Of a stretch of DNA of 64,000 bases, positions 53,401 through 61,375 are shown one piece after another (position 1 is the stretch's first letter; every line of letters begins with the position of its first letter). Location of the stretch: contig RAZH01000009.1 of NCBI GenBank assembly GCA_003612585.1, forward strand, positions 1 through 64,000, written 5' to 3'. The notes under the pieces are model-generated. The model was not told where the DNA came from. It worked only from the letters and a program-made list of their open reading frames with translations, and made no database searches. The position numbers and the translations under genes are program-made. The stretch is from a bacterium 1XD42-54. GTDB lineage: Bacteria; Bacillota; Clostridia; Lachnospirales; Lachnospiraceae.

Positions 53401-53897
53401 GCCCTCAGCACCAGCATACCGGTACGGTCTGTAGCGTCGCCCAAATTATGGGCGCTCAGATAATCCTCAAGCATTGCCAGCGTCCCTGCTTTATATGGAC
53501 AGTTCGTTTTATTCGTGTACCAGGCGCTGTAATAATCCCTGCGGCACTTCGGACACGCACACATAGCATACGTAATCTTTGTGCGGGAAAAAGTCATTTT
53601 TATGCCAAATTCCTCTTTTCCGTTTTTACCGACTGCCTCGATTTGTCCAATATTTCCTCCGCTGAGCCGATCATAGCCATAAGAAACTCTTTCTATTTCC
53701 AGCTTTCCCTGCTGCAAAAGCCGCGCTCCATCCCTTACCGCTGTCTTCGGTATCTCTACGGAACACCGAATCGCGCTGCTGTCAAAATAACTGTAATTCT
53801 CGAGCTTACGCAACGCTTCCTCTGCCCCTACCAGATCAGACGCTTCTTTCCAGGAGGCTCCCAGAAGTGTGTATTCCGTATCATTTTTTTCCTGCAT
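50466..53897 (-). CDS. SNF2-family DEAD/DEAH helicase
   Basis: About 1143 aa. The N-terminal 650 residues contain a SWIM-like/cysteine cluster (YAMCACPKCRRDYYSAWYTN near 110) and a bacterial SNF2-associated region. The C-terminal ATPase has motif I LADDMGLGKTLQII near 705, motif II IIDEAQYIKN, GTPIENRLSELWSIFDYLMP, and the second lobe with VLLFSQFTSMLEIL, ISLKAGGVGLNLTGAD and TDRAHRIGQ. Full-length and intact. Such helicases remodel protein-DNA complexes; in some islands (e.g. DISARM, BREX variants) SNF2 proteins join defence, but this one is about 10 kb outside the element and looks like the chromosomal housekeeping type. Start ATG at 53897 lies 7 nt after GGGAGG. Confidence 0.93.
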   Translation of the reverse strand: MQEKNDTEYTLLGASWKEASDLVGAEEALRKLENYSYFDSSAIRCSVEIPKTAVRDGARLLQQGKLEIERVSYGYDRLSGGNIGQIEAVGKNGKEEFGIKMTFSRTKITYAMCACPKCRRDYYSAWYTNKTNCPYKAGTLAMLEDYLSAHNLGDATDRTGMLVLRAFQEKQITRLLSDVQTQKESLKLLPRLIRKGGQLLVSFKVGAGKLFVVKKLDEFCQAVRDSATLVYGSNTELNHSISNFTQKGKEWIHFINRIVQEETMFGQRLLQNHDYQAYRRVGIGSVLALFGWRLDEFYSLLGETSVEFEDKDAAQKKKQMLCCGVGNPHVTMKISRKRIKNDQAFHGITVNGTLPELYRGTETGYYIDGEKLCRVGKDFLEKMEPLSDISDGDNFSFEVGRNHMAEFYYRILPGLQGIVEISETEPENFHAYLPPEVQFVFYLDVEDNNAFCRIFARYGEEELSVIEASAWDFKGIEPYRDLGREQEIVYLASKWFPAVDWDKMTMHCDGNEERIYQVMENGVSKLMEIGEVQCTKRFLNYRVVKRVRVSVGVSVSSGMLDLKILTQDVPQEELLEMLSMYRQKKKYYRMKDGAFVSLEDTSFGMLSELMDTMHLKPKELTKENLQLPMYRTLYLDKLLEENAGVYSRRDSHFREMVKGFKTVKDADFEEPEKLSEIMRNYQKDGYKWLRTLEVWKFGGILADDMGLGKTLQIIAVLLARKQQEAGKEALAPSLVVCPASLVFNWGEELARFAPELSVSLITGTQEERRRKIAAARTADVLVTSYDLLKRDIAEYEGLQFHYEIIDEAQYIKNHTTAAAKAVKVIQSQTRFALTGTPIENRLSELWSIFDYLMPGFLYSYEVFKREMELPIVKSGDEDIMKRLQKMVGPFILRRLKEDVLKDLPEKMEEIRYVRLGDEQQKLYDGQVLHMKEGLVGQSVEEFNKNKIKILAELTRLRQICCDPALCFENYRGKAAKLEAALELMRSAIDGGHRVLLFSQFTSMLEILQREMDEAGIAYYTITGSTPKEKRLKLVRDFNEGDTPVFLISLKAGGVGLNLTGADVVIHYDPWWNLAVQNQATDRAHRIGQQRNVTVYKLLVKHSIEEKIQNLQETKKDLAEQVIGGETGRLGAMSREELLELLVP

Positions 53898-53978
53898 CAT
53901 CAAGCCTCCCTACTTATATTAAAAAACTTAGATGTCTGTTTTTCCTAAGGCTTCTCAACGCCTTATATTCTGCACGTT

Positions 53979-55013
53979 CTATCTCCACGCCTCTCCCAAC
54001 ACGCGGCGGACATTCCCCTGCCACATGGCTTCGATCTCCGACACGGTAAGTCCTGCCTTTTTCAGTGCATGCGCCAGACGCGGCATTCGTGCTGGCGTAC
54101 CGATCTCTAAGTTTCCCGTAATGCCGTCAAAATCACTGCCTATTGCCAGCACACCACTTCCACCGACGTTCCGGATATGCAGAACATGGCGCACCATATC
54201 CCTGATACGACTTTCTCTTTTTCCATCCTCAGTCAGAAAGGCCGGCGCAAAATTTAGTCCCATAACGCCGCCCTTTTCGGCCAGAGCGCGTATCATATCA
54301 TCCGTCAAATTGCGTGGATGACCGGTCAGGTTACGGCTATTGGAATGCGTTGCAACAAACGGCTTTTTACTGATCCGCACTACATCCCAGAAGCCCCCGT
54401 CCGACAAGTGAGAAACATCCACCACAATCCCTATGTCATTCATTTTTTCTACCATCCTGGCGCCAAACGGCTTCAGACCCTTTTTCATTACCGATGCATC
54501 CCGTGAGTTCGGAAAGCCCAGCGTATTCTCATGATTCCAGGTCAGACTTGCAATGCGGACTCCCCTCTCATATGCCTCATCAAGGCGTCTTTCACATTTG
54601 CCAATCACACCTGCATCCTCAATCGTAAACAAGACACCGATTTTCCCTGCCTCCGAACAGCTATCCAGATCTCCTGTACTGAGAATTGGAAAAAGTACAT
54701 CTGAATGCCGCTTTAAGAGCCAGTCTTTTTTATCTGCAATAAAACAAAAACGCCGCCACGGCAGAACCCGCCGCACGGCCTTCGGATAATGCCCGGTCGG
54801 TACGTAAGCAGAAAAACACTGTACCTGCGTATAGCCCCTGCGCATACGTTCAATATTCACCATGCGCCTGCTCCGTTCCAAGTTCTCCATCGGACAATGC
54901 ATCATCGTAATCGTGTCGCTGTGTAAATCAATATAAGAAATCATACACCTGGCCTGCCCCTTTCGTCCATCCAGCCAACAGAAACAACCTCCCCGCGCTG
55001 AAATCTTTTCCAT
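53979..55013 (-). CDS. membrane dipeptidase (renal dipeptidase family)
   Basis: 344 aa as drawn. Zinc-dependent M19 dipeptidase: DLHSDTITMMHC (metal-binding HxD), FTIEDAGVIG (bridging Glu), LTWNHENTLGF, VDVSHLSDGGFWDV (metal His), PFVATHSNSRNL (second His) and AIGSDFDGI. ATG at 55013 has GGAGG 4 nt upstream (GGAGGATAGATG); family members usually start nearer MISYIDLHSDT (ATG 54944, weaker site AGGTGT), so the first 23 residues are in doubt. It would cleave dipeptides, including D-residue dipeptides from the wall. Single gene between the SNF2 and ABC genes. Confidence 0.9.
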   Translation of the reverse strand: MEKISARGGCFCWLDGRKGQARCMISYIDLHSDTITMMHCPMENLERSRRMVNIERMRRGYTQVQCFSAYVPTGHYPKAVRRVLPWRRFCFIADKKDWLLKRHSDVLFPILSTGDLDSCSEAGKIGVLFTIEDAGVIGKCERRLDEAYERGVRIASLTWNHENTLGFPNSRDASVMKKGLKPFGARMVEKMNDIGIVVDVSHLSDGGFWDVVRISKKPFVATHSNSRNLTGHPRNLTDDMIRALAEKGGVMGLNFAPAFLTEDGKRESRIRDMVRHVLHIRNVGGSGVLAIGSDFDGITGNLEIGTPARMPRLAHALKKAGLTVSEIEAMWQGNVRRVLGEAWR

Positions 55014-55202
55014 CTATCCTCCGTCCTACTATAACATAGTTTAAAAAAAGAATACAGAAAAAAATGGACGCACAAAATTTCTGCGCGCCCTTTTCCTTCC
55101 CTTTTATTCTACTATTTATTTTATTTCTTGAAAAGTTTTTTCTGTAAGCGTCCGGCTGCCCAGAAGCTACTGTTCCTGCTATCTGCATCTTTGTTGCAAG
55201 GC

Positions 55203-55925
55203 TTACACCGTTACCTGCTGCCTTCTAAGTATCCCATAAGTTACAAGAAAGCCGACGATACAAAAAACAACCCCGCCTGTCAGCCAGGCGCTTCCCGGAA
55301 CTACTTTCGTGATCATAGCCAATAAAGATCCAAACTTTCCAAATACCGAATCCGGCGCCTCTTCGACAGCCTCTATAATCCTCGGCCCTCCGATACAGGT
55401 CAGCATCCAGAGCCCCCATAAAACAAAGTGTATTTTTTTGCCAAACCGCATGCCCAGTGCTCCCCAGAGAACTGAAAATACAGACAGGAAAACCGCTACC
55501 GGTACACCCCACTCCAGCAGATACGGGATCAAATTTACCGATTTTTCCAAATCAGGATACAGCCATAAGCCAATCTGATTTTCTGCTATAGCAGTAAGCA
55601 CAACAAGGCCTGCTCCCATCAGATTTATAATCAGACAGGTGAGATAATACGATACAAAAAAACGGCCGCGGGTACACCCCATTGAAATTTCCAGATTGAA
55701 ATACAGCTCCAGAGACATCATTCCGATAAAACCAAGAAAAATTACGGCCAGTGCAGCTCCCATAACCGTTCCAATCGGAATATACTCCTTCGTTTCTTCA
55801 GCCAGAAATCCGCTGATTACACGAAACAGTACGCCCCCTACCAGCCATCCTCCCAAGATAATAGCCAGGCAGGCCATCCAGTTTTCCCATTGAACCCTGA
55901 TCTGTTTTTTTATTACAGTAAGCAT
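55203..55925 (-). CDS. ABC-2 type permease-like membrane protein
   Basis: 240 aa with about six membrane helices (WMACLAIILGGWLVGGVLFR, PIGTVMGAALAVIFLGFIGM, YYLTCLIINLMGAGLVVLTA, LEWGVPVAVFLSVFSVLWGA, ITKVVPGSAWLTGGVVFCIV). ATG at 55925 follows AAGGAGGAGAAT. The motif LYFNLEISMGCTRGRFFVSY resembles the cytoplasmic loop of lantibiotic/YtrC-type permeases. It is the last gene of the GntR-ATPase-permease-permease operon, 10 bp after the previous permease gene. Confidence 0.8.
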   Translation of the reverse strand: MLTVIKKQIRVQWENWMACLAIILGGWLVGGVLFRVISGFLAEETKEYIPIGTVMGAALAVIFLGFIGMMSLELYFNLEISMGCTRGRFFVSYYLTCLIINLMGAGLVVLTAIAENQIGLWLYPDLEKSVNLIPYLLEWGVPVAVFLSVFSVLWGALGMRFGKKIHFVLWGLWMLTCIGGPRIIEAVEEAPDSVFGKFGSLLAMITKVVPGSAWLTGGVVFCIVGFLVTYGILRRQQVTV

Positions 55926-55935
55926 ATTCTCCTCC

Positions 55936-56658
55936 TTACACGCGAATCTCAGCGTTTCTCGACACAAACCAGGAAAACAATCCTGATACCACATAAAGTA
56001 AAACTCCTGCCAGAAGCACGCTTCCGCCCTTTATTCCTGCCAGATCAATGTAGCTCACCTGCTGCAATTCCAGAATCCCTTCGCCTGCATGCAATGCTAC
56101 ATAAATCCCCAATGCCATTCCGCCTGCCATACAGACCAGGAATATAATGATTCCTCCAATCTTACCCCACCGCAGAAAAACAGCACCCAATATCAAACAT
56201 ACTGCAATCATTGCCAGTATTATTCCCATAAAAAGCGGCATTGCCATAAGTCTCACCTCTGCCTCTTTCCCTGGTACAAGCTTCCAGATAAGTGCCATCA
56301 AAGCAGCCAGAAATAATGCCACTCCTCCCTGACTCATCCAGACCCCGGCTATAGCGGCGCTTCGCGTCACATTCATTGAAATAAGAACCGGAAAGTAAAC
56401 CTGGAAAAATGACAATACCATCATCAACGTCAGAAATCCTCCGACCATCAGGAGCAAATACGGAAATCCAAGCAGGATATCCGTCAACGCTTCCGGACTT
56501 CTGCCAAACCAACGCACCAAAAGCAGAAGAAGTGCTCCACTTATGATAATTTCTATTTCCTGCAGAATATTTCTTCCCCAGAAACAAATATTGCTTCTGA
56601 TATGGTTTCTCCGGCTCTTTTCCGGTATCTGCACTTTATTTTCCGATCTATCTGTCAT
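55936..56658 (-). CDS. ABC-2 type permease-like membrane protein
   Basis: 240 aa, about six helices (IEIIISGALLLLLVRWFGRS, LLMVGGFLTLMMVLSFFQVY, WMSQGGVALFLAALMALIWK, GIILAMIAVCLILGAVFLRW, GIIIFLVCMAGGMALGIYVA). It shares with the next gene the pattern FFQVYFPVLISMNVTRSAAI, suggesting the two are paralogues forming one heterodimeric channel. ATG at 56658 is preferred (GGAGAGGAG 7-8 nt before); an ATG two codons earlier is closer to the site. It overlaps the end of the ATPase gene by 11 bp, so translation is coupled. Confidence 0.8.
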   Translation of the reverse strand: MTDRSENKVQIPEKSRRNHIRSNICFWGRNILQEIEIIISGALLLLLVRWFGRSPEALTDILLGFPYLLLMVGGFLTLMMVLSFFQVYFPVLISMNVTRSAAIAGVWMSQGGVALFLAALMALIWKLVPGKEAEVRLMAMPLFMGIILAMIAVCLILGAVFLRWGKIGGIIIFLVCMAGGMALGIYVALHAGEGILELQQVSYIDLAGIKGGSVLLAGVLLYVVSGLFSWFVSRNAEIRV

Positions 56659-57532
56659 GTCCATGCTCCTCTCCGCACAGTGCCACAAATATTTTTTGCA
56701 GAGTCATCCTCTGAATCGTGATATCTGCCGATTCCGGCACCTGCTGACCTTTTTCCAGAAGCACTGCAACTCCTTTGCTTCTGCCCATATGTTCCTCGCG
56801 GCAGATATGCAGGCCTGCTGCTGCCTTATTTACGTCATCCTCGTGCCCGCTGATATGAACGCTTCGTTCTAATAAATCCTGTGTATTTTCTTTCAGAAGA
56901 ATCTTTCCCTGGTCCAAAATAATGACCTCTTCCAGAACCTCAGCCGCCTCCTCGATGATGTGCGTAGATACGACAAAGGTACGCCCTGTCTCGGTATATT
57001 CCTCCACCAAAAGCTCATAAAAGCGTTCTCTTGCCACAACATCCAGCCCTGCAACCGGCTCATCCAGAAATGTAAATTCCGCCTTGCTGCAAAATGCCAC
57101 AATAATGGTCACCATGGAAAGCATACCCTTGGAAAGCTTGCTGATCTTCTTCTTCACATCCAGGTCAAACTCTCTGACCAGACGTTTTTCCATCTCACTG
57201 TCCCAGTACGGAAAGAAGGTGGCTGCAATCCGCAGATATTCTTTTATTTTCATTGCATTAGCATTGTTTCCGGTCATCTGGTTCAGTTCCCTTGAAAAGC
57301 ACAGGTGCCGTAATACCTGCGGATTCTCCCATACCGGCTGCCCATCGAACGTCACACTTCCTGCACTCGCCGGGTTCTGCGAAGTAAGAATGGAGAGTAA
57401 TGTCGTCTTTCCTGCACCGTTTCTGCCGATCAGACCATAGATCTTTCCAGCCTCCAGCGTCAGATCCACATCCTGCAATACGTTTTTATGTCCATATGTT
57501 TTTACAACACCTTTTGCAACTAATTCACTCAT
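56648..57532 (-). CDS. ABC transporter ATP-binding protein (YtrB-like)
   Basis: 294-aa ATPase. Walker A GLIGRNGAGKTTLLSILTSQ near 33-52, Q-loop SRELNQMTG, signature-like SKLSKGMLSMVTIIVAFCSK (variant of LSGGQ), Walker B FTFLDEPVAGLDVVARERFY near 155 and the switch His in VVSTHIIEEAAEVL. The C-terminal 70 residues fit the YtrB/bacitracin-resistance type. It begins 3 bp after the GntR gene. The transporter probably responds to cell-wall-active compounds, as ytr-type operons do; this is by family analogy. Confidence 0.93.
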   Translation of the reverse strand: MSELVAKGVVKTYGHKNVLQDVDLTLEAGKIYGLIGRNGAGKTTLLSILTSQNPASAGSVTFDGQPVWENPQVLRHLCFSRELNQMTGNNANAMKIKEYLRIAATFFPYWDSEMEKRLVREFDLDVKKKISKLSKGMLSMVTIIVAFCSKAEFTFLDEPVAGLDVVARERFYELLVEEYTETGRTFVVSTHIIEEAAEVLEEVIILDQGKILLKENTQDLLERSVHISGHEDDVNKAAAGLHICREEHMGRSKGVAVLLEKGQQVPESADITIQRMTLQKIFVALCGEEHGHDR

Positions 57533-57535
57533 GTT

Positions 57536-57904
57536 TTAATCCTCCCTTGACTGCTCGATCATTGTGATCAGCTCTTTCTTTGTAATCCCCAGGCTTCCTG
57601 CCTCTGCCAGAAGTTTCTTTACGTAATCGTCATAAAAATGCTCTTTCCGTTGTTCCATTATCCTCCGTTTTGCCCCCTTTGCCACAAACATGCCGATTCC
57701 CCGCTTTTTATACAGGATTTCCTCGTCCACAAGCAAATTTACGCCTTTTGCCGCTGTCGCCGGATTGATCGCATACAATTTTGCCAGCTCATTTGTACTT
57801 GGTACGCGCTCCTCTTCCAGAAGAATATCCCGTAAAATATCATTTTCAATCATTTCTCTGATTTGAATATAGATGGATTTCTGCTGTGTTAAAATTTCAT
57901 TCAC
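57536..57904 (-). CDS. GntR-family repressor, YtrA subfamily
   Basis: 122-aa short GntR regulator: winged helix QKSIYIQIREMIENDILRDI, VPSTNELAKLYAINPATAAK and GVNLLVDEEILYKKRGIGMF, with only a short C-terminal helix pair, typical of YtrA. It is first in the operon with its own ATPase and permeases. A 22-bp dyad overlapping the -10 box of the promoter (58041-58062) is the evident operator, so it represses its own operon until a ligand relieves it. Start preceded by AAGAAGGTGAAAAAGC. Confidence 0.92.
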   Translation of the reverse strand: MNEILTQQKSIYIQIREMIENDILRDILLEEERVPSTNELAKLYAINPATAAKGVNLLVDEEILYKKRGIGMFVAKGAKRRIMEQRKEHFYDDYVKKLLAEAGSLGITKKELITMIEQSRED

Positions 57905-58040
57905 GCTTTTTCACCTTCTTTTCGTTTCTATTTGCATATTCTCCCAACCTCATACCCCTTTCACTGTCTTTTTCATGATTTCAAATTTACTTTGCCTGTC
58001 CTATTGTTTCTTTTCTGTTTTCTGTTCAGTTTGTTATCTA

Positions 58041-58089
58041 GTTAATTACTTGTGTAATTAACCATATAACAAACCCACCTATTTGTCAA
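58041..58089 (-). promoter_or_regulatory. promoter and operator of the GntR-ABC operon
   Basis: On the minus strand TTGACA (58084-58089), 17 bp and TATGGT (58061-58066), then a perfect dyad GTTAATTAC-ACAA-GTAATTAAC (58041-58062) overlapping the end of the -10 box and the start-point region. Length and symmetry suit a GntR/YtrA dimer. Confidence 0.82.
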
Positions 58090-58255
58090 CCCTATTTTTT
58101 TATTTTTTCTTTGTGTTTCCATCCAGAAAAGCAGTGGCAATCTGTACAGAATTATAGTAAAATTTTGAAAACGTCGTAAGATTTGCCCAATTACAGAGAT
58201 GCTTTCAGATCTGACTGTCAGACGTTTCTATTGCAAATCAGAAAGGACCATGAGT

Positions 58256-59164
58256 ATGAAACTTGACCGGATGATCGGAATTCTTGCAATCCTTTTACAA
58301 CAGGAGAAAGTAACTGCTCCACAGCTTGCAGAAAAATTCGAGGTTTCCCGACGCACAATCAACCGGGATATCGAAGCGCTGTGCATGGCGGGAATCCCGC
58401 TCGTAACCGAGCCGGGCAGAAATGGCGGTATCTCCATCATGGAGGGCTATAAAATCGACCGTACTCTGCTCAGCACCTCAGACATGCAGGCAATCCTGGC
58501 CGGACTTCGAAGCCTTGACAGCGTCAGCGGAACGAAACGCTATGCCCAGCTGATGGAACGACTGTCAGCAGGCGCCTCAAACCTGCTTGCCGGCGATACG
58601 CATATTTTAATCGACCTCTCCTCCTGGTATAAATCATCGCTTTCTCCGAAAATTGAACTGCTGCACAGTGCAGTCCTGACACGACGAAAGGTTTCTTTTA
58701 CCTACTTTGCGCCAACCGGGGAATCTCAGAGAACAGTGGAACCGTATGATCTGCTTTTTCAGTGGGCCAGCTGGTATTTATGGGCATGGTGCGAAACCAG
58801 ACAAGCGTTCCGTTTGTTTAAGCTCAACCGTATGACCGGACTACAGCTGGATGATTCATTTGAAAAACGTCCGGTTCCGCCGCCTGATTTATCCCGGACA
58901 CAGATATTTCCACCAATGTATCAAGTAAAAGCGCGCATACAGCCGGAATATAAATGGAGGCTGGTCGAAGAATACGGGCCGGAAAGCTTTACGGTCTGTT
59001 CCGATGGTACACTTCTTTTTTCCTTCGGTTTTACAGATAAAACAAGTCTTGTTGGCTGGATTGCTTCCTTTGGAGGCGGAGCGGAACTTCTGGAGCCGGA
59101 GGAGCTCCGCCAGGACGTTCTGACTTTTGCAGAAGGAATCCGAAAAAAACATCTGAAACCATGA
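58256..59164 (+). CDS. WYL-domain transcriptional regulator (YafY-like)
   Basis: 302 aa. HTH_11/DeoR-like N-terminus (MKLDRMIGILAILLQQEKVT, APQLAEKFEVSRRTINRDIE), a helical linker, then a WYL domain (EPYDLLFQWASWYLWAWCET with the W-Y-L element and RLFKLNRMTGLQL) and the C-terminal WCX module (GWIASFGGGAELLEPEELRQ). ATG at 58256 sits 8 nt after AAAGGA; the ATG two codons earlier is too close. It probably controls the GyrI-like gene just downstream. Relatives of this type act on detoxification genes and, in other families, on BREX (BrxR), but this gene is outside the element. Confidence 0.9.
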   Translation: MKLDRMIGILAILLQQEKVTAPQLAEKFEVSRRTINRDIEALCMAGIPLVTEPGRNGGISIMEGYKIDRTLLSTSDMQAILAGLRSLDSVSGTKRYAQLMERLSAGASNLLAGDTHILIDLSSWYKSSLSPKIELLHSAVLTRRKVSFTYFAPTGESQRTVEPYDLLFQWASWYLWAWCETRQAFRLFKLNRMTGLQLDDSFEKRPVPPPDLSRTQIFPPMYQVKARIQPEYKWRLVEEYGPESFTVCSDGTLLFSFGFTDKTSLVGWIASFGGGAELLEPEELRQDVLTFAEGIRKKHLKP

Positions 59165-59187
59165 CAGATAGATGTCATGGTTTTTTT
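59159..59187 (+). terminator. terminator of WYL regulator gene
   Basis: CCATGACA (59159-59166), 6-nt loop, TGTCATGG (59173-59180), then seven T. The left arm overlaps the stop codon region. Confidence 0.9.
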
Positions 59188-59295
59188 GTTAGAATGTGCA
59201 GGTAAAGTAAATGCAAGGTATGGTTTATGACGGACGAACTGTGGCAGGGATAGGAACCGTAAATACATTATGATTAGAAAGGATGGATTTTTGTT

Positions 59296-59751
59296 ATGGA
59301 TTATGAAGTTGTAACGTTGGAGGGAAAAATTGCGGTAGGCGTATCTGCACGGACGAGCAATGCTGCTCCGGATATGGGAGCTGTGATTGGCGGACTGTGG
59401 GAGAAATTTTATGGCGAAGGAATCCACGCTTCTGTTCCCGGTAAAGTAAATGAAAAAGCGCTCGGAATTTATACGGATTATTCGGGAAATGAAAAGAATG
59501 CTTATACTGCCATGGCGGCCTGCGAGACAGATCAAGAACCGCCGGCCGGCGTTTATTCTGTTTGCCATATTCCGGCTGGTCGGTATGCAAAATTTGTCGT
59601 GCACGGGGATATGGTACAGGCAGTTGCAGCAGCGTGGATGGAAATCTGGCAAATGAATTTGCCAAGAGCTTTCCAGTGTGATTTTGAAGAATACCAGGAC
59701 GATTGTATGGATAACGCAGAAATCCACATTTACGTGGGACTTAGCGAATAA
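59296..59751 (+). CDS. GyrI-like small-molecule-binding domain protein
   Basis: 151-aa stand-alone GyrI-like/AraC effector-binding (SHS2) domain: YEVVTLEGKIAVGVSARTSN, GLWEKFYGEGIHASVP, LGIYTDYSGNEKNAYTAMAA and the C-terminal IPAGRYAKFVVHGDMVQAVA, IHIYVGLSE. No DNA-binding part. Members bind and sometimes hydrolyse small hydrophobic compounds. GAAAGGATGGATTTTTGTT precedes the ATG. It follows the WYL regulator gene by 131 bp with a terminator in between; a regulator-target relation is plausible. Confidence 0.88.
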   Translation: MDYEVVTLEGKIAVGVSARTSNAAPDMGAVIGGLWEKFYGEGIHASVPGKVNEKALGIYTDYSGNEKNAYTAMAACETDQEPPAGVYSVCHIPAGRYAKFVVHGDMVQAVAAAWMEIWQMNLPRAFQCDFEEYQDDCMDNAEIHIYVGLSE

Positions 59752-59863
59752 AACGTCTTTCGTTTGCTTGTTTTATAGAAGGAAAAATGGTATGATACCC
59801 ACAAAAAGCGTTTTATACTGGTAAAGTATCTGTACGCGACACTACCTGGAAAGGAGAGGGGTC

Positions 59864-59884
59864 ATGCCCCCAGAAGAACCATGA
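59864..59884 (+). CDS. six-codon leader ORF overlapping pepT start
   Basis: ATG-CCC-CCA-GAA-GAA-CCA-TGA has the strong ribosome site GGAGAGGGG 2-3 nt before it, whereas pepT's own ATG lacks a good one. Its TGA overlaps the pepT ATG (ATGA), the layout for translational coupling. The six-codon peptide (MPPEEP) contains a Pro-Pro pair. Confidence 0.4.
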   Translation: MPPEEP

Positions 59885-61095
59885 AAGCATATGAGAGATT
59901 GTTAAATTATGTGAAAATTCACACGACCAGTGATGAAGACAGTACCTCCGTGCCAACCACGCAGCGCCAGTTTGATCTGGCTCGGATTCTTGTAAAAGAA
60001 ATGGAGGCACTTGGCATCCAGGATGTGCGCATGCAGGATACCTGTTACGTTTACGGTACGATTCCTGCCACACCTGGATATGAGAATTGTCCGGGGATTG
60101 GTTTTATCGCGCATATGGATACCTCACCTGATTTTTGTGGAGAACATGTAAATCCGCAGATTCATGAAAACTACGATGGTAAGGATCTCGAAATCGGAAA
60201 CGGAAAAATCCTGACGCTCGACAAATTTCCTCATCTTGCTGGCCTGACTGGACGCACCCTGATTACAACGGACGGGACCACGCTTCTTGGCGCAGATGAC
60301 AAAGCCGGTATTGCTGAAATTATGACGCTTGCAGAAGAACTGATTAACAGCGATCTGCCCCACGGAAAGGTCTGCATCGGCTTTACCCCTGATGAGGAAG
60401 TCGGCGGCCAAGCGGCAGATTTTGATATTCCTGGTTTCGGCGCAACCTACGCCTACACAGTTGACGGCAGCGGAGAAAACGAAATTGTGTATGAGAATTT
60501 CAACGGCTGCGGCGCCCAGTTTGAGATAAACGGGTTCAATATCCACCCAGGAGAAGCCAAAAATCGTATGATTAACGCCTCCCTCGTTGCCATGGAGATC
60601 AACGGTATGCTCCCGGCTGCGGAAACTCCGGCGCACACAGACGGATATGAAGGCTTTTTCCACCTCACCCAAATGGAGGGCAATATCGAACACGCAAAGC
60701 TCCAGTATATTATCCGTGATCACAGCGCAGCGCACTTCGCCTGCCGGAAAGAAATACTCCAGCATATTGAAAAAACAATCAACGAAAAATATGGAGCAGG
60801 CACAACTACGCTTACAATCCAGGATCAGTATTTCAATATGACTGAGATCATCGTCCCGTGCATGCATCTGATCGACAATGTCAAGGCTGTTATTCGCGCG
60901 CTTGGCATGGAACCGGATGTCTCGCCAATCCGAGGCGGCACAGACGGTGCGGAACTATCCTTCCGCGGTCTTCCCTGTCCGAATCTCGGCACCGGCGGCT
61001 ATGCGTTCCATGGGCCGTATGAGCACATCACGGCAGAGGGGATGGATCTTGTCGTAAAAATTATGCGTGGTATTGTGGAAAAATATGCCCAGTAA
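59881..61095 (+). CDS. pepT: peptidase T (tripeptide aminopeptidase)
   Basis: 404-aa M20-family zinc aminopeptidase removing the N-terminal residue of tripeptides in the cytosol. Metal and catalytic residues are intact: IGFIAHMDTSPDF (His-x-Asp near 78), LLGADDKAGIAEIM (bridging Asp near 140), FTPDEEVGGQA (catalytic Glu pair near 173), YTVDGSGENEIVYENFNG, and PIRGGTDGAELSFRG and GYAFHGPYEH near the end. Length equals other PepT proteins. The start lies in an unusual ATGA overlap with a six-codon leader ORF. Ends with a terminator at 61167. Confidence 0.97.
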   Translation: MKAYERLLNYVKIHTTSDEDSTSVPTTQRQFDLARILVKEMEALGIQDVRMQDTCYVYGTIPATPGYENCPGIGFIAHMDTSPDFCGEHVNPQIHENYDGKDLEIGNGKILTLDKFPHLAGLTGRTLITTDGTTLLGADDKAGIAEIMTLAEELINSDLPHGKVCIGFTPDEEVGGQAADFDIPGFGATYAYTVDGSGENEIVYENFNGCGAQFEINGFNIHPGEAKNRMINASLVAMEINGMLPAAETPAHTDGYEGFFHLTQMEGNIEHAKLQYIIRDHSAAHFACRKEILQHIEKTINEKYGAGTTTLTIQDQYFNMTEIIVPCMHLIDNVKAVIRALGMEPDVSPIRGGTDGAELSFRGLPCPNLGTGGYAFHGPYEHITAEGMDLVVKIMRGIVEKYAQ

Positions 61096-61166
61096 AAAGT
61101 TCCTGTATTTATTACAGGTTCTCTGAAAGTATACCGTAGACAACTTCCTATTGACTGAATTATTTT

Positions 61167-61199
61167 GGCCGTCACGCTCGCAGTGGCGGCCATTTTCTT
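61167..61199 (+). terminator. terminator after pepT
   Basis: GGCCGTCAC (61167-61175), 7-nt loop, GTGGCGGCC (61183-61191), then ATTTTCTTC. The same arm core GTGGCGGC occurs at 7145 and 40238. Confidence 0.8.
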
Positions 61200-61375
61200 C
61201 TCTCAAAATCTAATACAACCGTTACCATACACGAAAACACTTTTTTTCGGACCAAAATCATGATAAAATGTGCAAAGTAAAGCCTTTATGAAAAGCAACA
61301 AGAGTGGGTTATTCCTTACTGGCTTTCAGGGAGATTAACCATAAATATATTGTAGTAGAAAGAAGGAAGTATGTT

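Noticed and set aside
50466-53897. SNF2 helicase as part of the defence island
   Set aside because: It lies about 10 kb outside the element with unrelated chromosomal neighbours and has the chromosomal SNF2 architecture.
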